45,989 nucleotides of DNA from Defluviitaleaceae bacterium (GCA_009778135.1 WRKJ01000099.1:1-45989), one strand, 5' to 3'; counted from the first letter of the stretch, positions 24,444 to 34,046 are shown. A program made the numbers and translations. The notes: generated by a model from the letters alone, not told the origin.

Positions 24444-25442
24444 TTATCGACGGTTGATACGGTCAATGTGATCAAGCATCATGCCAGTTCCAACAGCCAC
24501 ACAGTGTAACGGATTATCTGCAACAAAAACGGGTACATTTAGTTCTTCAGCAAATAAACGATCTAAACCGTGTAAAAGTGCACCGCCACCTGTCAAGACA
24601 ATCCCTTTATCCATGATATCAGCTGCTAGTTCAGGCGGTGTCTGTTCTAAAACATTTTTTGTCGCATGTAAAATGATGCGCACAGATTCACGCAACGCTT
24701 CTTCAATCTCTGTCGATGTAATGGTCACTGTTTTTGGCAACCCAGAAACCAAGTCACGTCCACGTACTTGCAAAGATTCCTCTTCTTTATCTTTCAAATA
24801 AACAGTTGCGACGCCAAACTTAATGTCTTCAGCAGTACGCTCTCCAATCAACAGCTTATAGCTGGTTTTTAAATAATCGACAACGTCTTGATCAAATCGA
24901 TTTCCAGCGACTTTAATGGAGGATGACGTTACAATGTCGCCCAATGATAAAACGGCAATGTCTGTCGTTCCACCACCAATATCAATGACCATATTTCCAG
25001 ATGGCTTAGAGATGTCCATCCCTGCACCAAGTGCGGCAATTTTGGGCTCTTCTTCAATAATGACTTCTCGTGCACCCGTTTTTTCGGCTGCTTCACGAAT
25101 GGCTTTTTTCTCAACTTCTGTAATGTTACTTGGACAACAAATAAGAATGGATGGCTTTGTCAGTGGTCCTTTTATTTTGACGGTGCTAATAAAGCTCTTT
25201 AACATCAATTCAGTCGCTTCAATATCAGCAATGACACCATCACGCATGGGCTTAATGACTTGAATCTTTCCAGGTGTACGACCGATCATTTGCCTGGCTT
25301 CTTCGCCTGCTGCAATCACTTTACCTGTTTGAGAATTTTTTGCTACTACAGAAGGCTCTTCTAAAACAATCCCTTTCCCCTTTTCATAAATCAGAACGTT
25401 GGCAGTCCCTAAATCAATTCCTATATCTTTTGAAAAAAGCAC
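24444..25442 (-). CDS. mbl: MreB-family actin homologue, Mbl type
   Basis: 332 residues. Actin-fold motifs: DIGIDLGTANVLIYEKGKGIVL (phosphate 1), MVIDIGGGTTDIAVLSLGDIV (phosphate 2), VGRTPG-like IGRTPGKI, and the adenosine motif GIVLTGGGALLHGL. The sequence is closest to Bacillus Mbl: SKDIGIDLGTANVLI, LICCPSNITEVE, KLLIGERTAEDIK, TPPELAADIMDKG and MMLDHIDRI. Mbl filaments steer lateral wall synthesis and, in Bacillus, the hydrolase CwlO. Directly upstream lie two CwlO-like coiled-coil M23 hydrolase genes in the same direction, a fitting partnership. Its stop is about 106 bases from rarA. Confidence 0.95.
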   Translation of the reverse strand: MLFSKDIGIDLGTANVLIYEKGKGIVLEEPSVVAKNSQTGKVIAAGEEARQMIGRTPGKIQVIKPMRDGVIADIEATELMLKSFISTVKIKGPLTKPSILICCPSNITEVEKKAIREAAEKTGAREVIIEEEPKIAALGAGMDISKPSGNMVIDIGGGTTDIAVLSLGDIVTSSSIKVAGNRFDQDVVDYLKTSYKLLIGERTAEDIKFGVATVYLKDKEEESLQVRGRDLVSGLPKTVTITSTEIEEALRESVRIILHATKNVLEQTPPELAADIMDKGIVLTGGGALLHGLDRLFAEELNVPVFVADNPLHCVAVGTGMMLDHIDRINRR

Positions 25443-25573
25443 ATTAATTCCTCCAAATCAAAACTCTCTTAAACCTATTATGAACCATTTTTTTCCCTAC
25501 CTTACATTCTATCACATTTAAATTGATTAATCCACTACCTTTTTTCATTTTTCTCTCAAAATGCACAAAAGAA

Positions 25574-25608
25574 AAATGGATTTCGTCCACATCTGACAAA
25601 ATCCATTT
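25574..25608 (-). terminator. Terminator of the second M23 hydrolase gene
   Basis: AAATGGATTT (25574-25583) and AAATCCATTT (25599-25608) pair; on the minus strand TTCTTTTG follows. The stem is nearly the same as that of the paralogue upstream (27018-27053). Confidence 0.75.
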
Positions 25609-25630
25609 CATATGGGCAAAATAAACAGCA

Positions 25631-26926
25631 TTAGAAATTAACCCATCTTCTAGGGTCGACACCATTATTCCAAGAAAATCCACCTGGGTGAACTTCAAAA
25701 TGCAGATGAGGTCCTGTTACGAATCCTGTTGCCCCCTTCGTTCCAATTTGCTGTCCTTGGCTCACCACATCTCCAGCGGAGACCGGCGGACGATAGCGTA
25801 AGTGGCCATATAATGTATCCACACGTTGACCATTGATGTTGTGAGAAATCACCACATGCCAACCCATCCCACTTCCATATGTCGCGATCGTGACCGTTCC
25901 AGAAGCTGCTGCTAAAATCGGCGCACTCGGTCGACTAAAAATCTCCACGTCAATCCCCGCATGGTGCCCACCCCAGCGTGGCCCAAATTCAGATGTGACC
26001 GTGGCCCCTGGTAGTGGATGCGCCATGCCGCTAGAACTTGGGATGGCTGCTTGTGCAGAAGAACCACCACTGTTACCACCCGTTGAGGCCGCATTATTTG
26101 ATGGTACACTTTGTGTCACAACTGGGGGTGGGGGTGTCCGACTCAAAATTTCTTCTGCGGCTTCAATCGCAGCTAATCGCTCTTGTTCATTGATACGATT
26201 TGACCCGAGATAATCCATTTTCGCACGCATGTCATTTTCAAGTGCAATCAAAGCTGTTTGCGCTTCTTCTAACCGCGCTTCTTCTACTCTCAGTTCAGCT
26301 CGATTCGCTTCAAGATCGGCTCGATTCGTTTGCAACACTTCCGATTGCGCTTCAAGCGTGGCTAATAGTTCATCTTGAAACGCTATTAATGCCGTGAGTT
26401 CATTCATGTTCGCTGCATCTTCAGTTGCAATTTGACTAAACATTCTCGCAGTACGAATGAAATCCATTAAGCTTTCGGCTTCACTTAACAATGTCAAAAT
26501 CGTATTTCGATTGTTCACCCGCTGTGTAATGCGCATGCGCTGAGCAACTTGGTCAACCAAAATTTCAATGCGTGCTTCTGTTTCTTCCAATATTTCTAAA
26601 TTGTCGTAAATTTCTTCTGCTAATGCTGAAATTTCAAGAGATAATCCTAAAATATCACCTTCTAATTGACCAATGACCGCTCTTAATTCTGATGTTTCAC
26701 GTCTTAGCTCTGTAATATCTGCTTGAATCGCTGCGATTTCTTCGCCTAATGCTGCTTCTTCTTCAATGATATCTGCAATGTTATCTCGTGTTTCACGAGA
26801 CATTTCACGACATTGCGGCAATGTCTGACAAGGTGCAGCATAAGCTATTGTTAACGTTCCAACCTGAAGCGTCGCTGCCTTCATCGTCACGATCAACAAT
26901 AAACTTAGTCCAATTTTTTTAAACAT
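25631..26926 (-). CDS. Secreted coiled-coil M23 murein hydrolase (paralogue 2)
   Basis: 431 residues. The signal peptide (MFKKIGLSLLLIVTMKAATLQ onward) ends near AYA (about 30). About 35-265 is a heptad-rich coiled coil (EEAALGEEIAAIQADITELRRE), like the regulatory N-domain of CwlO, EnvC and PcsB. A Ser/Asn/Gly linker follows, then an M23 (LytM) domain from about 305: HPLPGATVTSEFGPRWGGHHAGIDV, YGHLRY and GPHLHFEVHPGG. The metal-site residues (H-x8-D and H-x-H) are intact, so it is an active endopeptidase candidate. The coiled coil would hold it at a membrane complex such as FtsEX. It lies between its paralogue and mbl, with its own terminator. Confidence 0.92.
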   Translation of the reverse strand: MFKKIGLSLLLIVTMKAATLQVGTLTIAYAAPCQTLPQCREMSRETRDNIADIIEEEAALGEEIAAIQADITELRRETSELRAVIGQLEGDILGLSLEISALAEEIYDNLEILEETEARIEILVDQVAQRMRITQRVNNRNTILTLLSEAESLMDFIRTARMFSQIATEDAANMNELTALIAFQDELLATLEAQSEVLQTNRADLEANRAELRVEEARLEEAQTALIALENDMRAKMDYLGSNRINEQERLAAIEAAEEILSRTPPPPVVTQSVPSNNAASTGGNSGGSSAQAAIPSSSGMAHPLPGATVTSEFGPRWGGHHAGIDVEIFSRPSAPILAAASGTVTIATYGSGMGWHVVISHNINGQRVDTLYGHLRYRPPVSAGDVVSQGQQIGTKGATGFVTGPHLHFEVHPGGFSWNNGVDPRRWVNF

Positions 26927-27017
26927 GGTTAAGACTCCTTTTTGATGCTTTTATTAAGCAAAGTTGTAAACATTATACAACAAACTCATTCAAATTTCAA
27001 CCCATGGATGATAAGAA

Positions 27018-27053
27018 AAAATGGATTTTGCTTAAATAACCAAAATCCATTTT
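27018..27053 (-). terminator. Terminator of the first M23 hydrolase gene
   Basis: AAAATGGATTTTG and CAAAATCCATTTT form a perfect 13-bp stem (27018-27030 with 27041-27053); on the minus strand TTCTTATC follows. Confidence 0.8.
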
Positions 27054-27076
27054 CTTGCGCTGTAAAAATACGACAT

Positions 27077-28351
27077 TTAAAAATTAATCCAGTCTCGTGG
27101 ATTCACACCTCGGCCGCCGCCCCAGCTAATGCCACCAGGATGAACTTCAAAGTGCAAGTGAGGTCCCGATGACATCCCTGTACTCCCTTTCGTTCCAACC
27201 ACTTGACCTTGAGCAACAACTGTCCCAACAGGAACCGGTGCAGCATAGCGTAAATGCGCATATAAGGTGTCGACACGTTGACCATTGATGTGATGAGAAA
27301 TAATCACATAATAACCAAATCCAGCTTCCCAAGCATTGGTGATGACAGTTCCAGAGGCCGCAGCCAAAATAGGCGCACTCGGATTTCCAATCACAACTAA
27401 GTCAATCCCACGATGTGTGCCACCTCTCGTTCCAAACTCGTCTGATACACGAGATCCAGGCATTGGATGAGCCAACCCACTCGCATTCGGTGTCTGTGGC
27501 ATACCAGGTAATGCATTTGATGTCGTGTTGGTGGTCACCGGTGGTGGGGGTGTTCGTCTCAAAATTTCTTCTGCTTCTTCTAAAGCAGCTAATAGTGCTT
27601 CTTCATCATGTCGATCTTCATGAAGTCGATACAGTTTATCTTGCATCTGGGCTTCACGCTCACTCAATTCAATGCGAAGTTGCTCTAAGTAAAGTTGCTC
27701 TGCTTCTAAGTTTGCTCTTCGCATTTCAAAATGAGTTCGACTCATTTGCAACCGCTCTGTTTGTTCATCAAGCTCAATTAATAATTGTTCTTGGGCCGCA
27801 ATGAGTTCATTCAATTCATTCATACGCGCCGCATCTTCTGCCGCCAATTGACTAAACGTTCGCGCGCGACGAATAAAATCCATTAAATTTTCTGCTTCGC
27901 TTAAAAAAGCAAGCATTGAATTTCGATTATTAACACGTTGTGTGATTCTCATGCGTTGTGCGACTTCATCAATCAAAACCGCAATACGTTCTTCTGTTTC
28001 TTCCAACAGGGCTAAATTCTCATAAATTTCTTCTGCTAAATCTGCCATGTCTTGCGTTAAAAACATAATGGCAGACTCTAAAACACTGACCTCGGCTTCT
28101 AATTCAGAAACCTGACCTCTTAATGCCGTAATTTCAATTTGAATTTCTGCGATATCTTCCCCTAGTTCTTCTGCTTCTTCTAGCAGCTGCGCAATCGTGT
28201 CTTGCACTGCTTGTTGGCGTTCACGACATTCTGGGATTGAATTACAGGTCATTGATGTTGCATACACGATTCTTTGGGTTCCGACATGAAATGCTGTTGT
28301 AGCAAGTATAGTAAAAGCTAATAAGACGCTTATTCCTACCTTTTTAAACAT
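27077..28351 (-). CDS. Secreted coiled-coil M23 murein hydrolase (paralogue 1)
   Basis: 424 residues, collinear with the next gene downstream. Signal peptide MFKKVGISVLLAFTILATTAF onward, coiled coil about 35-270 (TALRGQVSELEAEVSVLESA), shared block QRMRITQRVNNRNS...FLSEAE.LMDFIRRAR, short linker, and M23 domain with HPMPGSRVSDEFGTRGGTHRGIDLV, YAHLRY and GPHLHFEVHPGG. Metal ligands are present. Two Cys residues at MTCNSIPECRER match CQTLPQCREM in the paralogue, a likely disulfide just after the signal peptide. The pair clearly arose by tandem duplication and has diverged most in the linker. Confidence 0.92.
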   Translation of the reverse strand: MFKKVGISVLLAFTILATTAFHVGTQRIVYATSMTCNSIPECRERQQAVQDTIAQLLEEAEELGEDIAEIQIEITALRGQVSELEAEVSVLESAIMFLTQDMADLAEEIYENLALLEETEERIAVLIDEVAQRMRITQRVNNRNSMLAFLSEAENLMDFIRRARTFSQLAAEDAARMNELNELIAAQEQLLIELDEQTERLQMSRTHFEMRRANLEAEQLYLEQLRIELSEREAQMQDKLYRLHEDRHDEEALLAALEEAEEILRRTPPPPVTTNTTSNALPGMPQTPNASGLAHPMPGSRVSDEFGTRGGTHRGIDLVVIGNPSAPILAAASGTVITNAWEAGFGYYVIISHHINGQRVDTLYAHLRYAAPVPVGTVVAQGQVVGTKGSTGMSSGPHLHFEVHPGGISWGGGRGVNPRDWINF

Positions 28352-28468
28352 AGTTATACTCCTTTTTTAATGCTTTTTTAAAATTCATGAAAAAGCAAAG
28401 TTATGAACATTGTATAACAAATCAGCAAATTTTTCAACTCAAAAAAGTTTCTTTTTTTCAATCCAGCA

Positions 28469-31400
28469 CTACGCAACAGCTTTCATCAATGTTGATACCA
28501 ATCGATGAAAGCCTAGTGAAATCCGATCATTTCGGAAACTCACGATCCCTTGTATGACCAAAACTGTATTTAATAAATTTTTATATTCGGGGGTGTACTC
28601 ACGTGCGAAAATAGTCACATCAATTTGTCCTATTTCATCAGTTAACTCTAAAAATGCCATCAAATTCCCATTCTTGTCACGAATTTCTCTCATGCGACTG
28701 ACGAAGCCGATGCAACTCACTTGTCTGCGTTGATGTCCTTGTTGCATTTCAGAAGGCCTGACCCAACCCTTCTCTTCAATTAAATCATCAAATAAGCGAA
28801 TGGGATGTGTTTGTAAATAAAAACCCAATAATTCATGCTCTCTTTCCATTAATTCTAAATGCGTGCGTTCAGCTGTTTCAGCTTCTTCCATTTCAAACGT
28901 CGTCCCAAACAAACCACCATCATAGGTTAAAAATGACAAAATGCGGTTGACATTATGATGTAAAGTCGCTCTGCTGTATCCAAACGCATCACACGCACCG
29001 ACATCAATGAGTCCACGATAGAGCTTCTCTCCTAAAAATTGACGCGTTCTCATGATCAAGTCAAAAAACGTGATGAACGTGCCTTTACGACGCGCTAAAA
29101 CAAGTTTATTGGCCAATTCTAAACCGATATGTTTAACGGACAAAAAACCTAAGCGAATTTTACCATCTTTTACTTGATAACGCGTTAAACTCTCATTAAC
29201 ACTCGGTGGCAACACATCAATCCCAAGACTTCTTGCTTCTTTGATGGCTGCTGCTGTTCCTTTCCCACTTCCCATCTGTGTCACCAAGACAGATGTCATA
29301 AAATAATGGGGATAATTGGCTTTCAAATACGCCATTTGATAAGAAATAATCGCATAACTCGCTGCATGAGAACGGTTAAAACCGTAGTTAGCAAATCTTA
29401 AAATCAAATCAAAAATCTTTTTTGCAACCTGTTGCTCATAACCAGCTTGAACCGCACGTTGGACAAATTTACTACTTTCTTCTTCTAAAACATGACCGTC
29501 TTTCTTAGAAATCGCACGCCGTAAAATATCAGCTTCTCCTAACGAATAGCCTGCCACAAGACTGGCAATTTGCATGATCTGTTCTTGATAAACGATGATA
29601 CCGTATGTTTTTTCTAAAATAGGTTGCAACATGGGGTCGTCATATATGATATGCTCACGTCCGTGTTTGCGTGCAGCAAACACGGGAATGTTGGCCATAG
29701 GTCCTGGTCTAAATAAAGCCAAAACGGAAATAATATCTTCAAGGGCACTCGGAAGCACCTGCCTGAGCGCAGCTCGCATGCCACTTGATTCCAACTGAAA
29801 GATCCCAGTCGTATTTGCACTTGAAATCAAGTCATAAGTGGCTTGGTTCTCAAAAGATATTTTTCCAATCTCAAAAGAGGGGTCCACTTCTGATTGAACG
29901 CAAGTCGAAATTTCTTTAATCATGGTTAAATTTCTCAAGCCAAGAAAATCCATCTTCAAAAGTCCAATGGCTTCTAAATCAACCGCTTCATACTGAGACA
30001 GGTAAACATCATTGGATCCTTTACTAATGGCTGTAAAATTTCGTAAATCAGCAGGGGAAATAATCACGCCTGCTGCATGCGTCGACATATGTCTCGGTAA
30101 GCCTTCAATCCGCATGGCTTTCATATAAATGGTACGCTGCGTCGGATGCGCCTCTAAATAACGCTGCAAAGCGCCATTTTCTTTCAAATTCTTTGCCAAA
30201 GATGAACCTGGCGTTAATTGCTTTGCCACTGCATTAATTTGTGCTGTTTCTAAACCATGGATTCTTGCCGTGTCACGCCATGAAGCACGCATGCCAAATG
30301 TTCCAAAAGTACCAATTTGACAAACCATAAAAGCCCCATACTTCTTTTTCACATAATGGATGACTTCATCGCGTCGATCATCTTGAAAATCAATATCAAT
30401 GTCAGGTAACCCTAAACGCTCAGGATTTAAAAACCGCTCAAACAAAAGCTCATACGCAATGGGATCTACTTCCGTAATACCCAAGACATAAGAGACCATT
30501 GAACCTGCTGCTGAACCACGACCTGGTCCGACTAAAATCCCATTCTGCTTCGCATGTTTAATAAAATCCCAAACGATTAAGAAATAATCTGCAAACCCCA
30601 TCGACCCAATGACACTTAACTCATAGGCCAATCGCTGTCCATGTAAGTTAGAAAAATCCTTGCCGTAACGACGTTTTCCGCCACGCAAACAAAGCGCTGC
30701 TAAATAATCAATGGCTGTATCGCCTGAAGCAACGTCGAATTTAGGTAGCAGGGGACGTCCTAAATCTAAATGCACGTGACACAGCTTTGCAATTTGATGC
30801 GTATTTTCCATTGCCAGCTTTAGAAAATGATCTTTTTCTCCCATTCGCCTCGCCACAGGTGCACTTAAAAAATAATCGTTTTCACCGATGTTAACACGGT
30901 CTATTTTCACATTCTCTTTAATGGCACAGAGCACTTTTAAAATCGGGATATCCGCTTCACTTAACATGCGAACCTCATTCAAAAAGACAAAAGGTAACTT
31001 CAAATGCACGCATGTTTTTGCTTTTTCTAAAGCTGCTTCATTGGGAATGCTCAAGTAAACATGCTCGGTTGCCGCGACAAGAAAATCCACTTCTCCATGG
31101 ATGTCTAGCACATTCACACACACGACGAGATGATCAAGATGTGGCCAAATATCATCAACTTTAACGACACCAGTAAGAGACGCATCAGAAGTTAGCTTTA
31201 ATAACACCCGATAACCTGTTTGATTCCGTGCGAAAAACGTCCATTTGCCAACTGTTTCATCCATTTGAACAGTTAAACTGACGCCGATTACGGGTCGAAT
31301 TTTCGCTTTTTTACATGCAGTAAAAAACTTAACAGCGCTGTGCATACTGCCATCTTCTACAAGAGACACTGTGTCAAGCTTTCTTTCTTGTGCATATTCA

Positions 31401-31474
31401 ATTAAAGCAGGAATTTCAATGGTACTGCCTAACATTGAATAGCACGATCTCACATTTAAGTTAATAAACGACAT
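28469..31474 (-). CDS. dnaE: DNA polymerase III alpha subunit, DnaE type
   Basis: 1001 residues from the ATG at 31474 (AGGTGA five bases ahead; the longer frame translates this site). The N-terminal PHP domain (FINLNVRSCYSMLGS) is followed by the polymerase core: SDYFLIVWDFIKHAK-like block FADYFLIVWDF, GPGRGSAAGSMVSYVLGITEVDP, LPDIDIDFQDDRRDEVI with catalytic aspartates, DFLGLRNLTMI, GIFQLESSGM, YQEQIMQIA, and FNRSHAASYA. A helix-hairpin-helix region and a C-terminal OB fold (VSCIGFVSRMREI, GQIDVTIFA) follow. Bacillus DnaE has about 1115 residues, so the extreme C-terminus is shorter. DnaE extends primers on the lagging strand beside PolC. nrnA lies just upstream, as near dnaE in Bacillus. 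Confidence 0.96.
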   Translation of the reverse strand: MSFINLNVRSCYSMLGSTIEIPALIEYAQERKLDTVSLVEDGSMHSAVKFFTACKKAKIRPVIGVSLTVQMDETVGKWTFFARNQTGYRVLLKLTSDASLTGVVKVDDIWPHLDHLVVCVNVLDIHGEVDFLVAATEHVYLSIPNEAALEKAKTCVHLKLPFVFLNEVRMLSEADIPILKVLCAIKENVKIDRVNIGENDYFLSAPVARRMGEKDHFLKLAMENTHQIAKLCHVHLDLGRPLLPKFDVASGDTAIDYLAALCLRGGKRRYGKDFSNLHGQRLAYELSVIGSMGFADYFLIVWDFIKHAKQNGILVGPGRGSAAGSMVSYVLGITEVDPIAYELLFERFLNPERLGLPDIDIDFQDDRRDEVIHYVKKKYGAFMVCQIGTFGTFGMRASWRDTARIHGLETAQINAVAKQLTPGSSLAKNLKENGALQRYLEAHPTQRTIYMKAMRIEGLPRHMSTHAAGVIISPADLRNFTAISKGSNDVYLSQYEAVDLEAIGLLKMDFLGLRNLTMIKEISTCVQSEVDPSFEIGKISFENQATYDLISSANTTGIFQLESSGMRAALRQVLPSALEDIISVLALFRPGPMANIPVFAARKHGREHIIYDDPMLQPILEKTYGIIVYQEQIMQIASLVAGYSLGEADILRRAISKKDGHVLEEESSKFVQRAVQAGYEQQVAKKIFDLILRFANYGFNRSHAASYAIISYQMAYLKANYPHYFMTSVLVTQMGSGKGTAAAIKEARSLGIDVLPPSVNESLTRYQVKDGKIRLGFLSVKHIGLELANKLVLARRKGTFITFFDLIMRTRQFLGEKLYRGLIDVGACDAFGYSRATLHHNVNRILSFLTYDGGLFGTTFEMEEAETAERTHLELMEREHELLGFYLQTHPIRLFDDLIEEKGWVRPSEMQQGHQRRQVSCIGFVSRMREIRDKNGNLMAFLELTDEIGQIDVTIFAREYTPEYKNLLNTVLVIQGIVSFRNDRISLGFHRLVSTLMKAVA

Positions 31475-31584
31475 CTGCATCACCTACTTGATTCTTTTCT
31501 TCGACGCAACATTCCCTGTATGAACAGCCCATCACCGAAAGGAAGGCACAGCCCGTCGTCGTCATGGGAGACATCTAACACAGC

Positions 31585-32532
31585 TTATTCTTCACCAAAA
31601 TATTGACACACTAAATCTAATTCAGTAATTAAATCAGTTGCCACTTCCCATTTTTTAAGCATGGCACCTGATGCTTTCGGATGTCCGCCACCATCATAAC
31701 GCTCTGCGATTTGATTGATAATGGGCCCCTCTGAACGAATATTGGCCCTAATTTGATCTTTGTCTTGTTCAAAAAAGCAAACCCGCACAAGGACACCTTC
31801 AATATTAGCCAACACATCGACGAGGAGACTTCTCGTTCCTGTGGTTAAACCAAATTCTTTTTGTATTTCTTTTGACATTTTAAAATAAGCGACACCATGT
31901 TCAGTTACTTCAAAATGATTCAAGACATACGCTTGTGCTTTTAAGACATTCATGGGCTTTTTATATAGATTTCGATTTAATTCATTGACATCAATGCCAA
32001 GTGTTAATAAATACTTAGCAGCTTCAAACGTTTGAGGTGTCACTGTGTCGTATAAAAAACGACCTGTGTCCGAAACGATCCCTGCATAGAGCAACGTTGC
32101 GACTTCCAAGCTGATCTTCCAACCGTAGCCAAGGGCTAAATGTGTCACCATCTCACATACTGAAGCAGCCCCTTTGTCAACGAAGTTCAAGTGACCGTAT
32201 TGATCTTCACTCGGATGATGATCAATTTTAATCAGATGTGCCCCTTTATTAAAGTTTTTATTGTCAATACGCGATGAATTCGCCGTGTCCATCACGATCA
32301 CAAGTGCGCCTTCATAAAAAGCATCTCCAGCTTGGTCCATTCTGCCTAGCCATTCAAGATTTTTCTCTTGATAGCCCACAACACGAACATCTTTCCCATT
32401 CAGATTATCCTCAATTAATTTTTTAAACCCCAATGTCGACCCTAAAGCATCAGGATCCGGACTGATGTGTCGATGAATGACAATCTTATCATAGGCTTTT
32501 ATTTTTTCTAAAATTTGTTCTTGTACGTTCAC
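31585..32532 (-). CDS. nrnA: NrnA, DHH/DHHA1 nanoRNase and pAp phosphatase
   Basis: 315 residues, cytoplasmic. DHH motifs: IVIHRHISPDPDALGST (metal Asp residues), VIVMDTANSSRI, KIDHHPSEDQYG with DHH, and VSDTGRF. The DHHA1 substrate domain ends in RYDGGGHPKASGAML. NrnA degrades 2-5 nt RNAs and converts 3'-phosphoadenosine 5'-phosphate to AMP. It is followed by dnaE after 110 bases in the same direction. Confidence 0.96.
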   Translation of the reverse strand: MNVQEQILEKIKAYDKIVIHRHISPDPDALGSTLGFKKLIEDNLNGKDVRVVGYQEKNLEWLGRMDQAGDAFYEGALVIVMDTANSSRIDNKNFNKGAHLIKIDHHPSEDQYGHLNFVDKGAASVCEMVTHLALGYGWKISLEVATLLYAGIVSDTGRFLYDTVTPQTFEAAKYLLTLGIDVNELNRNLYKKPMNVLKAQAYVLNHFEVTEHGVAYFKMSKEIQKEFGLTTGTRSLLVDVLANIEGVLVRVCFFEQDKDQIRANIRSEGPIINQIAERYDGGGHPKASGAMLKKWEVATDLITELDLVCQYFGEE

Positions 32533-32686
32533 AAAAATTCCTCTTTCTCACAAAAATATACACAAATAATGCCGTCTAAGTCAAAGACAGGGTCATCAAC
32601 ATGTCGCAGTAACCCTTCATGACCCTTTCGCATCATTTGAATCATCCTTTAATTATAGCACATCCTAAAAGAAATTGCGCTAAAAG

Positions 32687-32715
32687 TTGCATTTTTCTCA
32701 AAAAAATTATATAAT
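32687..32715 (+). promoter_or_regulatory. Sigma-A promoter of the zinc-ribbon protein gene
   Basis: TTGCAT (32687-32692), a 17-bp spacer and consensus TATAAT (32710-32715), about 70 bases before the ATG. Confidence 0.75.
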
Positions 32716-32785
32716 GGTACTCATTCACATGCGCATTTTACTCCAACTTTAGCGCCTAAATGACAATAGAAGGATTGATTAGATA

Positions 32786-33670
32786 ATGAAAATGTTAAAT
32801 TGTCCCGAATGTGGCTTAACGATTACAGACACACAAGAAGCTTGTCCCAAATGTCGTACTAAAATCGAAGACATTAAAGGCAACGCGATCAAGCGAAGCT
32901 CAAAGAAAAAAAATCCTAAGAAAACAGCTAGTAACAAAATCAAAGAAGAAATGATCGAAGCGGTCATCCGTGCCGAAGCTGCCCATGCTTCGGGAGAAAA
33001 CAATGAACCAACACCTCAAGAAAAGATCATTGCTGCAGTGGTTGAAGCTGAAGCTTTAGCCGCTATTCAAGAAGAGAAGAACGAAACACAGAACTTATGT
33101 ACCGTTTGTCTAAGTCCTTTAGCAGCAGGTCAAAGCGATTGTCAAGCGTGTCAGGCATCAGCCAGTGAAGCCTTTGTTTTACCCAAAATTCCCAAGACAG
33201 ATGAAGAAGCCCATAAATGGCTAGCCGCCATCGGCTACATTTTCTTCTTTATTCCACTTATTTACGAACATTATAAAGCCTCTGCTTTCGCCAAATTCCA
33301 TGCGAAACAAGCGACAACATTGTTTATTGCTAACGTCATCTTCTTTCTCGTTTTAATTGCGATAAGAAGCGTGCTTGATCGTTGGTTTTTCATGACTTCT
33401 CCTGTCCTCACAGATTTCCCTTTATCTGATTATCAACAAATACGATTGACATCCAGTGCATTACAATATCATCATCACGGCGTTGCTGGTCGATTGTTTT
33501 ACTTTTATTTGGAATGGATGATTTACTTCCTCCACTTCCTGCCTTTTGCCTTTGCGATCATCGGGATTCTGAATGCGTTACAAGGTAAGAAACAGCCACT
33601 TCCAGTCATTGGTCATTTTGTATCAAAAGAAGAAGAAATCGATGCCCAAACAACAGAAGTTAGCTCGTAA
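32786..33670 (+). CDS. Zinc-ribbon membrane protein with DUF4870/Tic20-like tail
   Basis: 294 residues. An N-terminal zinc ribbon (CPECGLTITDTQEACPKC, 5-22) is followed by a Lys-rich, then acidic, low-complexity stretch (about 30-100). A second CxxC pair comes next (CTVCLSPL... CQAC, about 106-125), then a membrane part with three or four segments starting AAIGYIFFFIPLIYEH and KFHAKQATTLFI. The membrane part resembles DUF4870/Tic20-like proteins. The ribbons face the cytosol in the simplest topology. The protein is probably a membrane scaffold or sensor, but function is unknown. The run YHHHG near residue 232 may add metal binding. Confidence 0.7.
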   Translation: MKMLNCPECGLTITDTQEACPKCRTKIEDIKGNAIKRSSKKKNPKKTASNKIKEEMIEAVIRAEAAHASGENNEPTPQEKIIAAVVEAEALAAIQEEKNETQNLCTVCLSPLAAGQSDCQACQASASEAFVLPKIPKTDEEAHKWLAAIGYIFFFIPLIYEHYKASAFAKFHAKQATTLFIANVIFFLVLIAIRSVLDRWFFMTSPVLTDFPLSDYQQIRLTSSALQYHHHGVAGRLFYFYLEWMIYFLHFLPFAFAIIGILNALQGKKQPLPVIGHFVSKEEEIDAQTTEVSS

Positions 33671-33726
33671 GTTCCAAACACCTTTATTTTACCAAAAATT
33701 TCGATAATTTTCAACCCAAATTTAAA

Positions 33727-33763
33727 ACCAAGCTTTGCATGCATCAACATGTTTAAACTTGGT
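33727..33763 (-). terminator. Terminator behind the 55-residue ORF
   Basis: On the minus strand ACCAAG and CTTGGT close a hairpin (33727-33763) with an inner CATG/CATG pair, and TTTTAAATTT follows. It lies ten bases after the stop of the small ORF and is far enough from 33670 to serve the plus-strand gene only poorly. Confidence 0.55.
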
Positions 33764-33772
33764 CTATCGTAT

Positions 33773-33940
33773 TTATTTTTTTGTTTCAGTTGTTTCAGAC
33801 GTGAGATGTGTTGACGTCCATTCATTATGGGTCGCTGTTTTATCTTTGTACGCTTTTGAACTGCTCGATGTATTCGGACTTGTCCATTGATTGTTATGCA
33901 TCGTTTTCTCATTTTGTTCTCTATTTTTACGTGTTGCCAC
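33773..33940 (-). CDS. 55-residue hydrophilic protein, possibly sporulation-related
   Basis: A GTG at 33940 opens 55 codons beginning MATRKNREQNEKTMHNNQ and ending LTSETTETKK. The composition is Thr/Ser/Asn/Lys-rich with no hydrophobic core. Two related units occur, HNNQWTSPNTSSSS and HNEWTSTHLTSETTE. An upstream in-frame GTG (33949) would add three residues; the ribosome binding site is weak (AGAAAGTGA). It lies beside the CotD-like gene on the same strand and a terminator follows ten bases after the stop, which supports a real gene. Small polar proteins of this kind are common among spore-associated proteins (inference). Confidence 0.4.
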   Translation of the reverse strand: MATRKNREQNEKTMHNNQWTSPNTSSSSKAYKDKTATHNEWTSTHLTSETTETKK

Positions 33941-34046
33941 AGGCGTCACTCACTTTCTTATTTCAAATCTGCTAAGTCAAATCGCTTGGCTTAGCTTTTT
34001 TAGTATGTCCTTTTCATCTTCAAGCTATTCAAAATGCCGACCCATA

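Noticed and set aside
25444-25698. 84-codon minus-strand ORF behind the M23 gene
   Set aside because: It overlaps the end of the M23 gene in another frame, crosses that gene's terminator and has no ribosome binding site.
33613-33912. 99-codon minus-strand ORF
   Set aside because: It overlaps the zinc-ribbon gene end and lies in a different frame from the better-supported 55-codon ORF, whose stop is followed by a terminator.
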